Source: Sophora flavescens (taxonomy: Eukaryota > Streptophyta > Magnoliopsida > Fabales > Fabaceae). Taken from it: 64,000 nt of DNA. Positions 22,935 to 34,732 of this stretch are shown here, piece after piece. The DNA lies in NCBI GenBank assembly GCA_030762895.1, contig CM061063.1, forward strand, positions 58,979,196 to 59,043,195, in the 5' to 3' direction. Under the pieces are notes generated by a model. The model did not search any database and had not been told where the DNA came from. It was given only the letters and a program-made list of their open reading frames with translations. The position numbers and the translations under genes are program-made. The first letter of the stretch is position 1. Every line of letters starts with the position of its first letter.

Positions 22935-23170
22935 GCAGAGCAACATGCACTCAAAACCAAAAATAGAGACATTCCAAACAACTCAAACTCACGGTTTAAA
23001 GTTACAACTACTGAGACTACAGTTTCAACGTACACTCAAAACAAAAAATAGAGACATTCCAAACAACTCAAACTCACAGTTTCAAGTTTCAACTACTGAG
23101 ACTACAGTTTCAAACCAGCAGAGCAACATGCATGCACTCAAAACCGTGAATAAAAAAATGTGCCCTAATT
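22935..23170 (+). repeat. Direct repeats in CACTA-1
   Basis: Two copies of a roughly 85-bp unit with AAAATAGAGACATTCCAAAC and ACTACTGAGACTACAGTTTC (22965-23035 and 23044-23115), plus the word CAGCAGAGCAACATGCA at 22932 and 23116. Confidence 0.75.
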
Positions 23171-23519
23171 AAAGACTCACCGGAAATAGGCGCTCGCGTG
23201 GTGGTGGGGGAATCTCGAGTGGTGGCCAACGTTCGATGTGGTTCCAGAGAGAGCAGAGGGACAAGGAGAGTTAGTGCACGGGAAGGCCGGGGGAAAGAGA
23301 GATGTCAAGTTATTGCAAAGAATGAGCGGGAAAGACAGAGTTAGGGGTTAAGAGTGTACCTCACGATGGTGGAGAAGAAGCCCTCGCGGTGGTTGCGGTG
23401 GAGATGAGCTCGCGATTAGGGCAGAGTGAGAGCGAGAGTGAGGGTTGAGCGTGATGAAAAGAGAAAAGACGTCTGAGAGAAGTGGAGAAGGCGCGCGGGG
23501 GTAAACGTTATAATTAAAA

Positions 23520-23755
23520 TAAAACAACATTTTACGTCGTTTTTTGTAAAACCCGACGTTGAAGATCATATATTTAACGTCGTTGTCTTATTAAACGGAC
23601 GTTAAAAACTCTCACACTTATTACGTCGGTTGTTAGTAATAAGCGGCGTTAAAGGTCATATATTTAACGTAAGTTGTATTAAGAAACCGGCGTTAAAAAC
23701 ACTCACAACTTCTTACGTCGGTTGTATTACACAACGGACGTTAAAGGTTTATTAG
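23520..23755. repeat. Internal block of CACTA-1 terminal-type repeats
   Basis: ACGTCGGTTGT / CGGACGTTAAA-type inverted pairs, diverged from the outer blocks, suggesting an older terminus now internal. Confidence 0.75.
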
Positions 23756-23767
23756 TTTCTGCAAAAA

Positions 23768-24064
23768 CATTCATTCCCTTGACTCTTGTGCTACTTACCC
23801 ATTCACCTTTGTACCTAATCCTCTTAATGAGCATTAAGTTTATAGATAAGTTTTCAAGAAAATCAGAATAACTTAGTAACTTCATCCACTTTGCTCCTAT
23901 AAATAGCTTCCTTCCATCCTTTTAATTAATTTTTACGCTTCACAATATATGGCTCTGTAGTGGAGATTAACTTCATCACTCTTTCTTCCTATTCCTAGAC
24001 TCAAAGGTCTTTGTCTTAATGGTCAAACAACTTCACGAGTTTGAGTAAATCACATTACATGGAT
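23768..24064 (+). repeat. Captured promoter-plus-start segment, copy 1
   Basis: About 290 bp matching 24926-25210. Has TATAAATAG (23898-23906) and, 43 bp on, ATGGCTCTG (23949) followed by TAG at codon 4, so this copy is dead as a start region. Looks like the 5' end of a gene, origin unknown. Confidence 0.7.
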
Positions 24065-24639
24065 ATTAAGGTTGGGTGAATCACGTAATGTGATTCTCTC
24101 ACTTTATTTCATCCCTCGTCATCCCTTTCACTTTGCTTTGGAAGCAAGTGATTGTGGATTCAAGATGATGCATCAAGGAACTCCCATGAAGAAGAAAGAT
24201 GCAAAGATCCATTTCACTTTGCTTTGCTTGCTGCTAGTGATCGAGGATTTACTTTGCATCTTGGAATTCAAGTGAGGGAGGTGATGCATCCATTGGAGTT
24301 TTCGATGACAGGTGAGAAGAAAATGATGTTGATGCAGAAACTTTTTTATATTTTAGGGCTATGTTGCAGAAATTTTTTATCTTTTAATCATGTAATTTTA
24401 ACTTATGAATCGCTTCAATGTCATACGATTTGATTATACATATAACTTGTTTTATGTTAAGTGTTTATTTATTTTAATTTGCACAATAATTTGTTTACTA
24501 ATTCAAGCTAATTAATAAAAATTAAAAATAAACTTGTATAAAAAAAAGGTTTAGAAATAAACTGCAGTACTATATGGAGTGATCTGCGTTAAGAGGGACA
24601 ACAGGGACATGACAACCAATGAAATGAGTTTCATAATTA

Positions 24640-24920
24640 TTTACGTCAGTTATTTATAGAACTGACGCAAATAGTTTACCCACCACCTCATTTTTAACGT
24701 CAACTTAATTGATGATTGCCAAGTTCCCGTATATTAATTACATTATTTCCAATTTCATTCTGCACGTTTATAATATATAGGATTATTTACGTCAGCTATT
24801 TATTTAACTGAAGTAAAAATCAAACTTTTAACGTCAGTCTTATAAAAAACTGACATTAACAATTAATATTTTTTATTTGAAAAACACTTTTAACGTCAGT
24901 TTTTTTAAAAAACTGACGTT
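24640..24920. repeat. Second internal block of CACTA-1 terminal-type repeats
   Basis: ACGTCAGTT / AACTGACG pairs. It separates the two copies of the captured promoter segment. Confidence 0.75.
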
Positions 24921-24925
24921 TAAAG

Positions 24926-25210
24926 TCATTCCTTTGACTGTACTGTGCTACTTACCTATGCACCTTGTAACTCAATCCTCTTAATGAGCATTAAGTTTAT
25001 AGGTAAGTTTTCAAGAAAATCAGAATAGCTTAGTAACTTCATCCCTTGCTCCTATAAATAGCTTCCTTCCATCCTTTTAATTTTCTGCTTCACCATATGG
25101 CTCTGCCGTGGAGATTAACTTCATCACTCTTTCTTCCTATTCCTAGACTCAAAGGTCTTTGTCTTAATGGTCAAACAACTTCTGAGTGTGAGTAAATTAC
25201 ATTACATGGG
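24926..25210 (+). repeat. Captured promoter-plus-start segment, copy 2
   Basis: Second copy of the 23768-24064 unit, with TATAAATAG at 25053-25061. Confidence 0.75.
25097..25195 (+). CDS. Short ORF (32 aa) behind a TATA box in CACTA-1
   Basis: ATG 36 bp after TATAAATAG opens MALPWRLTSSLFLPIPRLKG and 12 more residues to TAA. The Arg/Ser-rich, acid-poor start resembles an organelle-targeting leader. It is probably a captured first exon cut from its gene; I do not recognise the source. No splice site is assigned with confidence. Confidence 0.3.
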   Translation: MALPWRLTSSLFLPIPRLKGLCLNGQTTSECE

Positions 25211-25509
25211 TGATAAGTCTGAGTAAATTACATTATGTGAGTTGCTCACCTTATCACCTTCCGGAGAATCATTCTTGGAGGGCTAATCAGGTGCTCGGGG
25301 TCACGGTTCCAAAACCTCGGCTTTGGCAACAAGTGTCCGTCTTGGAAGTCTCTGGAACCACTTGCCTTTGCTTGAAAGCAGATCTAATGCACCTGTTTTT
25401 GCCTCTCTCTTGAGCTCTCTCATGCCCCCGGTTTTACGAGGTCTTGAGTATAGTTTTCCCTTTGGCATATTTCATAAAACTCTCTCGATGGGATGTAGCT
25501 TTAATGTTT

Positions 25510-25598
25510 AGGATTTTAAACCCTTTCAATGTAACTTTTTATAGGATTTTAAACCCTTTCAATGTAACTTTTTATAGGATTTTAAACCCTTTCAATCT
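25510..25598 (+). repeat. 33-bp tandem repeat, 2.7 copies
   Basis: Unit begins AGGATTTTAAACCCTTTCAA; copies start at 25510, 25543 and 25576. Confidence 0.9.
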
Positions 25599-25779
25599 TC
25601 GTATCGATCAGACATATTCTGATACTTCATGAATGAGATCCGGTTTGGGTTATTGATTCAACTTATAGTTTTCAAAACAGAAACACAAAACATCAAAGCA
25701 ATTCATGTGAAACTGAAACTTTGAGGAAGGCAATGCGGAAGGGATCGTATACTAGATAAAAAAAATTATTAAAATAACC

Positions 25780-26050
25780 TTTAACGTCTGTTGATGTAAG
25801 GACTGACGTTAAAAGTGAAGTGACTTACTTTTAACGTCAGTTCTTTATAGAACTGACGTTAAATTCTTCGATGTTAACGTCAGTTTTTTATTGAACTGAC
25901 GTTAAAAGTGAGTCACTTAACTTTTAACGTCAGTCATTAAAACAACTGACGTTAAAATTGAATTAATGAACTCTGATATTTACAAAACTGCCACCGCCTC
26001 CTTTTTAACGTCTAGCTTTTGGTTAACTGACGTAAACCTTTACCGTCTAA
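25780..26050. repeat. CACTA-1 right subterminal palindromic repeats
   Basis: At least four TTAACGTCAG...CTGACGTTAA hairpin units, the mirror of the left block. Confidence 0.85.
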
Positions 26051-26257
26051 TGTATATTTTCCACTAGTGGAGATTGGAAATGCATTATAACAAACAGTAA
26101 TATTTGAAACAGATGAAAACTTACTTCAAATGAATAAAGTTACAACTTAGAGTACTATACATTCTTAGTCAAATAGTTATGGTTCAGATGCTAAATAGCA
26201 CCACCAGAAGTGTTAGTTCTGTAGTTAGTAAGAAAAGGGTTCATATCACAGACTCAC

Positions 26258-27078
26258 CTGAAGTTGTGGGCTGAGGATGTGTTTCAAGTCCTTGAACCCA
26301 GAGGAAAATCCAGATCTTGAGCTATTTCATTTAATAGCTTCAGTTTCTCATCTTCTGGTACAACATATATGCTAAGGTTTTTCCTTAACTGAAAGTCCAC
26401 AAAATTCCCAGCAGATAGTTCCACATTTGTAAATTCAAATTCCCTACCATATCTTTCTCTGAACAAGTTTCTTATCTTATGGAGCAGTGACAGTTCACCA
26501 CATCTTGAAGCAGCATATGTCAGATTTGCTACTGCTACAGCAACATTTATAGGCAAGTTGTGCACAGAACTGCAATAAATTTTTAGAATTCAAACTTACA
26601 GCTGAGTAATATATATGTATGTATATATATACATATATAAGAGACATAGTCTAATATAAGTACCTGCATATGCTAATGTCAGACAGGTTGGTGATGATGC
26701 ATTCACAGAAATTCTCAATTTGATTATATGCATTCAATAAACATGTGTCCTTGTAGAGCTGTTCAAGCTAAATTTGGAGGGGGGAAATAGGCATGTTAAA
26801 ATCCAAAAGCTGTAAGTTAATATGAGTAGGGAAACAATAATTGTAAAACAATTGCATTGTGTGATAGCAGCAGAATAACCTCCTAGTCCTATGTCCTAAC
26901 CAAGTTATCATGGCTTGAATATATTATAAACATTAGCAGAAGTACCCTGACTAAAGCATTCTCTAGCCTTCCAATGTGGAGCAGCTGAGCAATATCCATG
27001 CGTGTCTGCTTAATAATAGCATGCTTCCTATTCTTCTGGTTCATTAGTTGAGCTTGAAATTTCATTATCAGGTTCTCG
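26258..27078 (-). pseudogene. IST1-like protein, N-terminal and middle exons
   Basis: Exons 26946-27078 (SENLIMKFQAQLMNQKNRKH, MDIAQLLHIGRLENALVR), 26664-26767 (LEQLYKDTCLLNAYNQIENF, CECIITNLSDISIC) and 26258-26569 (ANLTYAASRCGELSLLHKIR, FRERYGREFEF, EIAQDLDFPLG), all with GT/AG borders. This is the IST1 domain, which in yeast and animals binds ESCRT-III and regulates Vps4 at endosomes; plants have an expanded IST1-like family. Near 26285 the frame runs into TGA, while the next frame continues to the donor at 26257, so a one-base loss is likely. A possible first exon at 27549-27582 contains an in-frame TGA. With the C-terminal frameshift this points to a pseudogene. The last intron holds the 7.5-kb CACTA-1. 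Confidence 0.75.
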
Positions 27079-28836
27079 CTGCATAGTTGAAGAGAATTAA
27101 ATTAAGATCAGCTTATCTTTCACATTCTTATTTTTCTTACCTTCCTAAGTTTGCTCCAATTTGTTTAATAATAACAACACTAAACTATTATGTGCAGTTA
27201 AAATGACAGCATGATTTTTATTTTGTCTATATCAATGTTTGTCATACAATTGAAGAAACTATATACTTTCTTAGCCAGTTTCTCAAACGGGATTCAATTT
27301 TGACTACTTGGCAGAGATATTTAAAAATACATAAAAACTTGAATCAACACATCAACTCAATCATAGAATTTAGACAATTAGTGTAATTAATCCACATAAA
27401 CAGAGACTTCCAGCAATACGATGATCAAAATAACATCAAAGCATTAAGAGTGAAGATTAAAATGGTATGAATATAGTATAGCTCTAGAGTGTCCTTATAT
27501 TTATAAAAGAAAAGGAGAAAAATATATATAACTAGAAAGGAAGCCAAACCTGTATCACGAGCATTTCCTTAAACAAGACTGCAAAAGCTAGGTTAGAAGG
27601 AATACTCAAAATAAACAATAAGGATCTCGTAATTATACCGCCAATAAGTAATCACGTATTGACATTTAAATTATTTGATAAAAAATATTTAATAAATTAA
27701 AATCACAATGTATTTTATATTACATTAAGACTTAAGAGGCCTTAGTTTTTGTCTTTTACAATTTACAAAAAATAATAAAAATAAGAGTTGATAGAGACAC
27801 TTATATTGGTTGATTAGGATGTGATTTGTCACTCAACTTGATTTGTTTCAAAGATTGATTTTAAAGCAAAAAGAAAAGAATATTGTAAAAGAACTATTTT
27901 CAAAAGCACAACGTACTAAACTATTCAGTGAAAATAAATATAACAAACATGAAGATTATGCAGAAAATGACTTACATACTTTTACCAAAAAAAAATAGCC
28001 TTACGTACCACTTAGAAGCTCTCTTCCACCTGGTGTCTACAAGAGCAGAACAAACTACATTAGACCACCACATTGGTTCGGATGGGTTTTTCTTTGACAA
28101 TTTTACAGGGCGAAGAAGACTAGGAGAAACAAACAAGATAGGAACAACAAAATTACATATATATACCGTAATTTGGCTTTTGATTTCAAGAATATGACTC
28201 TGATTATGGCTTTTACACATGTGATTTGAAGTCATAATGTTCAGACAAGTCAAAAATGGTTACAGAATATTTGCAATGATGATAAGGGATTGCTTTTCAG
28301 TTTTCATATGTCTGAGTTAAGGGTCAATAAATATAAGTTAATCAGTGGAGATTGTAAAGGAAATTAACTCGTCAAAGTCTCTAGCTACAGAGACCAATTT
28401 TAAAACCAAAAAGTTACGAATCAGTTATTATTTGAAATAACCATATAATAATCAATATTTTATTGAATAGTTAAACGTACAGCACTATAAAAGGTAAAAC
28501 TACAAAGACGATGCATTAGATAAAAGGAAGAAAATCAGTCATGTTTAAGACAAAATAAGGCATATATATTTAGACTTATATGATCAAAGAGTTTTAAATA
28601 TTTAGATTATATTGATTGTAACAGTTAGAAGTGTTGTAATTAAAAGATGAAGATGAATTTTTAATTATATATAAACATATAAAAAGGTTAAAGTAATATT
28701 TTAGTTCATATACTTGACATGAATTCTCAATTTGGTTCTTATACATAAAAAATAATTAAAATGATTCTTATACGTACAAAAAATATGTGTTTGATCCCTA
28801 TACATTTCTCTGATTGTGATCTTTGTCCACGTTGTC
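27079..28836. other. AT-rich stretch upstream of the IST1-like exons
   Basis: No gene supported apart from a doubtful 5' exon of the IST1-like gene at 27549-27582. A plus frame at 27928-28197 and its minus counterpart show no recognisable domain. Confidence 0.4.
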
Positions 28837-28839
28837 TTA

Positions 28840-29165
28840 GGTGGTGTTTGGAAGAGCTTATTCAAGCTCCTTTTGACTTATCTGATGACATAAGATCTTA
28901 TGCAGTGTGTTTGGCAGAGCTTATAAAAATAACTTATGTCATCCCATAAGGAGTTTTTGACTTATTTTCATAAGTCACTGGGAGAAGCTTATGGAATTAT
29001 CATAAGAGCTTATGCACTAAACACCCTCTCCGTGTTTTTCACTATTTGAATCCTCTCATGCCCCCTTTCTTTCTTTTTCTTTCTTTAAGCGCTTATGGCA
29101 TAAGCTCAAATGCGATAAGGTCTTATGTGATAAGCTCTTAATTAAGTTGTTTTCCCAAACGCACC
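28840..29165. mobile_element. Harbinger/Tourist-type MITE
   Basis: 326 bp with ends GGTGGTGTTTGG...CCAAACGCACC and target duplication TTA (28837-28839 and 29166-29168), as expected for PIF/Harbinger. The body is rich in TAAGCTTAT/CATAAGC words that pair internally, a pattern seen in abundant legume MITEs. Confidence 0.8.
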
Positions 29166-29169
29166 TTAA

Positions 29170-29965
29170 TCATCTTTAAACTATCATGCATGCCCTTAGG
29201 GATTGTGAAGAAGTTAAACAGTTCTGGACTCAAACAATTACTCATCAGGCTTGGAGTAAATTTTTTAGTCTCGATTTGCATGCTTGGATGGAACTAAACC
29301 TCCTTTCGTCTGAAGTGAACAAGACACATTGGCATTAGCCAGCTTTCTTTGGGGTCGCTATAAGGGAACTCTGGATTGACCAAAATCAGTTGGTGTTTGA
29401 GAAGAAGATGACTATCCCTGACTCTTTTAGCCATCTTGTTGATTGTCAGGTGAAGCTTATAACAAAGGATCGGAGCTGTTACAACCAGTCCCTACATTCA
29501 TAGAAGAAAGCTCTCGTGAAGTTTTTGCATCTTGGATGGCACCCCGTGACCCTTTTGTCGAAGTAAATGTGGATGGGTCTTTTAGAAAGAGTTCTCTTTC
29601 GATTGTCTGTGGCGGATTGATAAGAAATTCCGCGGGTACTTTAATCAAAGGCTTTTCTTGTAATCTTGGCTTATTATAATTCCGTATGGGCTGAGATGTG
29701 GGCTCTCAGGCTTGGCATCAAGCTTGCACGTTCTTTGTCTTCGGGAAATGTTTGCTTCGAACTTGACTCCAAAGTTGTAGTCAACATGGTTCTCATGAGG
29801 GAGTCCAGGAACAATTGCCTCTAACCTCTCTTCTGCAGGAAATTTTGGATTCGTTGGATGCTACGGATTGGAATACTTCGGTTGTTCATGTCTATCGTGA
29901 GGCTAATCGATGTGCTGATTTTCTTGCGAATGAAGGTCATTCGGGTCGTTATGGAACACATTCAA
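29170..29965 (+). pseudogene. Non-LTR (LINE) remnant: zinc-binding and RNase H region
   Basis: Reads HALRDCEEVKQFWTQTITHQ, the zf-RVT region at the end of plant LINE ORF2, then FVEVNVDGSF, GGLIRNSAGTLIKGFSCNLG, MWALRLGIKLARS, and in a shifted frame VYREANRCADFLANEGHSG, which is the plant RNase H (RVT_3) fold. Several frame changes show decay. 5'-truncated, as usual for LINEs. The 3' end appears at 38440-38575, beyond the nested LTR and CACTA insertions. Confidence 0.7.
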
Positions 29966-31015
29966 TGTGTAAATTCTCTAAGTTTTGATGATTATATTCC
30001 AAATAGATTAAGTAAGGTAACATTGAACCATATGAAATCACCAATAAGTCTGCTAAGTGTGCAGAAAAAAAGACTTAAGATCACTTGTCTAAAATATGGC
30101 CAGTCTAATTTTCTTTAAAGAGCAGTTCTTCAGAATTGTCTTAAAAACCACTCATCTAAAAGATAGTCAACTCAGACAAAGACCGAGTCAACTCTCAATC
30201 AAAGTTATGATTTAATTGATGACGTGACAAGGATCAAAAGTTTGAAGATGCTTCAGTGGATCACCCGTATAATTTTCAGACTCTGCTGAATCAATCTTGT
30301 TGTCAGACCTATCAAGAGAAAGTCCAAGTCAACCTTTTTTTTTGAAAAGATGCCTTCCTTAAGGATCTCGAAGACCTCTGGACAATAGCACCAAGGATAA
30401 AGAATAAAAAATTCATTCTTTCAAGTGTGTAATGAATAAACACGCTACCTCTGCATCATGTTAGTAGCTTTTAGCTGTTTTAGTACAAAGTAAAAGTGCT
30501 TTCCTGAAAGTGAACTGAGTGTTGCACTGAAATGGAAAGTTCTCTGCTGCGAGTACAAGAAGTTTGCTACTTCAACTCTAAAACAACAACTGCTCAGAAG
30601 CAAAGTGTACTCTTGGTCGCATATGTCAAAGTCCAACGTCCTTAACCATTTAATGCTTATACAAAACGACTCTTTGGCATTAATGACGTCCCGGAAGTTC
30701 AAATCAATGGAGCACACTTTCTGAAGCTGTGTCTAACGGATCAAATTGATTGAAGCCTTTAAATAGGGCAAACCATGAAGATGAAGTTAATAGCTTTGCG
30801 CAAATATTTAAAGAAGCATCTACTCTCCTCATTTACTTCTTCATTCCTTCATTGAATAGCTCTTCAATCATTTGACATAAATTTCGCAATCTTTCATTCC
30901 TTCATTTATTCCACTCTGAGTGTTATTTGAAAGACTTGCAAAGTTAATTACTCAAAATCTTTACCCTTTACTGTGTTGAGCCTGAAGAGGCTGTGTGAGA
31001 AACACAACTAGAAAA

Positions 31016-31800
31016 CTTGAATTTTCGGACGGAATTTTCGGACGGAAATGTTTCCGTCCGAAATTTTCCGAAAATTTCGGACGGATTTCAGACGGATTGT
31101 GTTATTTTCTATATTTTCCTTGATCCGTCTGAAATCCGTCCGAAATTTCAGACGGATTGTGTTATTTTTTATATTTTCCTTGATCCGTCTGAAATCCATC
31201 CGAAAATTTCGGACGGATTTCAGACGGATTGTGTTATTTTTTTATATTTTCCTTGATCCGTCTGAAATCCGTCCGAAAATTTCAGACGGATTGTGTTTTT
31301 TTTTTATATTTCTTACATCCGTCTGAAATCCGTCCGAAAATTTCGGACGGATTTCAGACGGATTGTGTTATTTTTTATATTTTTCTTGATCCGTCTGAAA
31401 TACGTCCGAAAATTTCGGATGGATTTCAGACGGATTGTGTTATTTTTTTATATTTCTTACATCAAGTCACAAACCGTCCAAAATTTTCGGACGGATTTTG
31501 AACGGATTGCGTTGTTTTTTTATATTTCTTACATCCGTCCAAAAAATTTGGACGGATTTGACAGTTATGTTATTTTTTATATTTCTTACATCAAATGCGA
31601 AATCCGCGTTCAAATTTTCGGACGGATTTGAAACAGTTATGTTATTTTTATATTTTCTTGATTGATCGTCTCAAATCCGTTCAAAATTTCGGACCGGATT
31701 TCAGACAGTTGTGTTGTTTTTTATATTTTCCTTGATTTATCTTACGTCCGTCTGAAACCCGTCCGAAAATTTCGGACGGATTTCACACGGATTTGTTATT
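31016..31800. repeat. CACTA-2 left subterminal repeat array
   Basis: About nine units of 70-85 bp, each a long hairpin: CCGTCTGAAATCCGTCCGAA facing its complement, followed by an AT-rich spacer TTGTGTTATTTTTTATATTT. Confidence 0.9.
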
Positions 31801-31835
31801 TTTTATATTTTGTCTTGGCGCGCTTTCAAATTTTG

Positions 31836-32016
31836 GTCTGTCACGGCCGTGACACTCATCATGGCTAGGCCGTGATCGGTTCTGTCTGGATCAGCTAACA
31901 TGTCACGGCCACGACGGTCATCACGGCTAGGCCGTGACAGCTTCTGACTTTTGCCTTCTGCTCTGCTTGATCATGGTCGTGATGGTCATCACGGCTAGGC
32001 CGTGATGGGCTCTGTT
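31836..32016 (+). repeat. Palindromic TCACGGCC...GGCCGTGA modules (CACTA-2 left)
   Basis: Three consecutive modules pairing TCACGGCCGTGA-like with ATCACGGCTAGGCCGTGAT, separated by TTCTG-containing spacers. Homologous to 22839-22934 (minus) and 37461-37630. Confidence 0.85.
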
Positions 32017-32089
32017 TGGCTCATTTTCTTCACTTTTCAAGCCCTATCTTCATCCGAAAATTTACATGATCGTTTTTTTTTTGGATCAT

Positions 32090-33960
32090 ATCACCTAACT
32101 AGGCCAATTTATACTTTTTCGGGCATAATGGAGCCCCAATGAACTTGTTTGATCCTAATAGAGCGCAAATCGACTTGTTAAGTCCTAATTGGGCCGATTG
32201 CCCCGTACGGCCCAATTGTACTTTTTTGGTACTAATGGAGCCCAAATGGACTTGTTTGATCCAAATAGAGCCCAAATGGACTTTTTAGGTCATATAGGAT
32301 CTAACTGGGCCAATTTGTACTTCTTTGGTCCTAAAGCAGCCCAAATGGACTTGTTTGATCCTAATAGAACCCAAATGCACTGTTTAGGTCATATACGACC
32401 TAACTAGCTAGGCCAATTTGTACTTTTTCGGGCATAAAGGAGCCCCAATGGACTTGTTCGATCCTAATAGAGCCCAAATCGACTTGGTAGGACCTAATTG
32501 GGCCAATTGCCCCGTACGGCCCAATTGTACTTCTTTGGTCCTAATGGATCCCAAATGGACTTGTTTGATCCTAATAGTGCCCAAATGGACTTTTTAGGTC
32601 ATATACGACCTAACTGGGCCAATTTGTACTTCTTTCGTCCTAATGGAGCCTGAATGGACTTGTCTGATCCTAATAGAGCCCAAATGGACTTTTTAGATCA
32701 TTTAGTACCTAACTAGGCCAATTTGTACTTCTTTGGTCCTAATGGAGCCCAAATGGACTGGTTTGATCCTAATAGAGCCCAAATTGACTTGTTAGGACCT
32801 AATTGGGCCAATTGCCCCGATCGGCCCAATTGAACTTCTATGGTCCTAATGAAGCCTAAATGGACTTGTCTGATCCTAATAGAGCCCAAATAGACTTTTT
32901 AGATCATTTAGTACCTAACTAGGCCAATTTGTACTTCTTTGGTCCTAATGGAGCCCAAATGGACTGGTTTGATCCTAATAGAGCCCAAATTGACTTGTTA
33001 GGACCTAATTGGGCCAATTGCCCCGATCGGCCCAATTGAACTTCTATGGTGCTAATGAAGCCTAAATGGACTTGTCTGATCCTAATAGAGCCCAAATGGA
33101 CTTTTTAGATCATTTAGTACCTAACTAGGTCAATTTGTACTTCTTTGGTCCTAATGGAGCCCAAATGGATTGGTTTGATCCTAATAGAGCCCAAATTGAC
33201 TTGTTAGGACCTAATTGTGCCAATTGCCCCGATCGGCCCAATTGAACTTCTATGGTGCTAATGAAGCCTAAATGGACTTGTCTGATCCTAATAGAGCCCA
33301 AATGGACTTGTTAGGACCTAAGCGTAAGCTTCAAACATGATTTCCTTTGAAAATAACCTTGTTTGGTAATAAGATTAAGTTTTTAGATCAAATACGACCT
33401 AACTGGGTCAATTTGTACTTCTTTCGTCCTAATGGAGCCTAAATGGACTTGTTTGATCCTAATAGAGCCCAAATGGACTGTTTAGGTCATATAGGATCTA
33501 ACTATGCCAATTTTTACTTTTTCGGGCACAATGGATCCCAAACGGACTTGTTTGATCCTAATAAAGCCCAAATCGACTTGTTAGGACCTAATTGGGACAA
33601 TTGCCCCGATCGGCCCAATTGTACTTCTTTGGTCCTAATGGACTTGCCTGATCCTAATAGAGCCCAAATGGACTTTTTAGATCATTTAGTACCTAACTAG
33701 GCCAATTTGTACTTCTTTGATCCTAATGGAGCCCAAATGGACTGGTTTGATCCTAATAAAGCCCAAATTGACTTGTTAGGACCTAATTTGCCCAATTGCC
33801 CCGATCGGCCCAATTGAACTTCTATGGTCATAATGAAGCCTAAATGGACTTGTTTGATCCTAATAGAGCCCAAATCGACTTGTTATGACCTAAGCGTAAG
33901 CTCCAAACATGATTTTCTTTGAAAATAACCTTGTTTGGTAATAAGATTAAGTGTTTAGAT
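32090..33960 (+). repeat. Tandem repeat array, 206-bp higher-order unit with about 50-bp submotif
   Basis: The landmark GCCCCGATCGGCCCAATTG lies at 32814, 33020 and 33226, exactly 206 bp apart, and diverged copies occur near 32199, 32510, 33604 and 33798. Each unit is built from variants of CCTAATAGAGCCCAAATGGA followed by CTTGTT. Open frames across it are repeat artefacts. Confidence 0.9.
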
Positions 33961-33964
33961 CAAA

Positions 33965-34698
33965 TTAGAATGTGTGTTTGGTCATGCGTAATTGATTTCT
34001 TGATTTCTGATTGTTGCGCATTGTTTGATTCCCTCTCTGAGACGTTTGACACGGCTATGCTTGCTTGATGGAGTAGATAATTACACTCTTGGAGCTAACG
34101 TGAGCATTAAGACGATGATCCTTTACTTGTTTGTTTATTTTCAATTACATGTAATGAGTGTTGCAATTACTCATGGACTGATGCAAGATCTAGGAAAACA
34201 TATGTCCTGTTTAAAGCAATCCGTACCGGTTTAGTTTGAGTAATTAAATTACTATCTTCAAATTATTTTATTGGGTGCGTTAGCACTGACTTATTTCAGT
34301 GAACGCACGCTTACTAGACAATAATTTACGTTATTGTCACTATTATTACCAGTACAGAAAAATGTTTTAAATAATATGATTAAGAGAAAAGCATTTTCAT
34401 ATTTTTATCCTATTTGATTTTAGAGTTAAAAATATTTTGGTTTGACATTAATCGGAGATTAATTTTGGACAGACTATTTTCTTAGTTGATCAGTTCAATT
34501 ATTAATCTTTGCTCTAATTTGAATTTCGAAATCATATATTTATCAATCTTTATTTTTAGATTCTAAAAAGAAAAAATATGTTTATTTTAGGACTAATATT
34601 TTATCACTCATTTTTGTATCTATTACTAAATATTAAGTTAAAACATGAATTTCTCTCTCCTACTTCTACTATCAAACCCGTAACCCCTTTTTCCCTAC

Positions 34699-34732
<34 letters not shown>

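Larger units (their letters stand above)
18551..26069. mobile_element. CACTA (En/Spm) element CACTA-1, 7.5 kb, in the IST1-like intron
   Basis: Ends CACTAGTG...CACTAGTG with the 3-bp duplication GAG (18548-18550, 26070-26072). Subterminal regions are made of palindromic units TTAACGTCAGTT-N-AACTGACGTTAA (18570-18960 and 25780-26050), with two further such blocks inside at about 23520-23755 and 24640-24920. Carries minus-strand remnants of a Ptta/En-Spm-type protein and a ULP1-like protease. No TNPD-type (Transposase_21) gene is recognisable, so it looks non-autonomous. Confidence 0.9.

Noticed and set aside
31016..31800. CRISPR-like regularly spaced repeats
   Set aside because: Plant CACTA subterminal array; repeats are palindromic with AT-rich spacers that are themselves repeated.
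31017..31868. Series of overlapping frames with the IRLKSVRKFRTDF pattern
   Set aside because: They are translations of the CACTA-2 subterminal repeat, not a protein family.
32189..33700. Frames with repeated FDPNRAQMD units
   Set aside because: Translations of the 206-bp DNA repeat; period in DNA, with stops in each frame.
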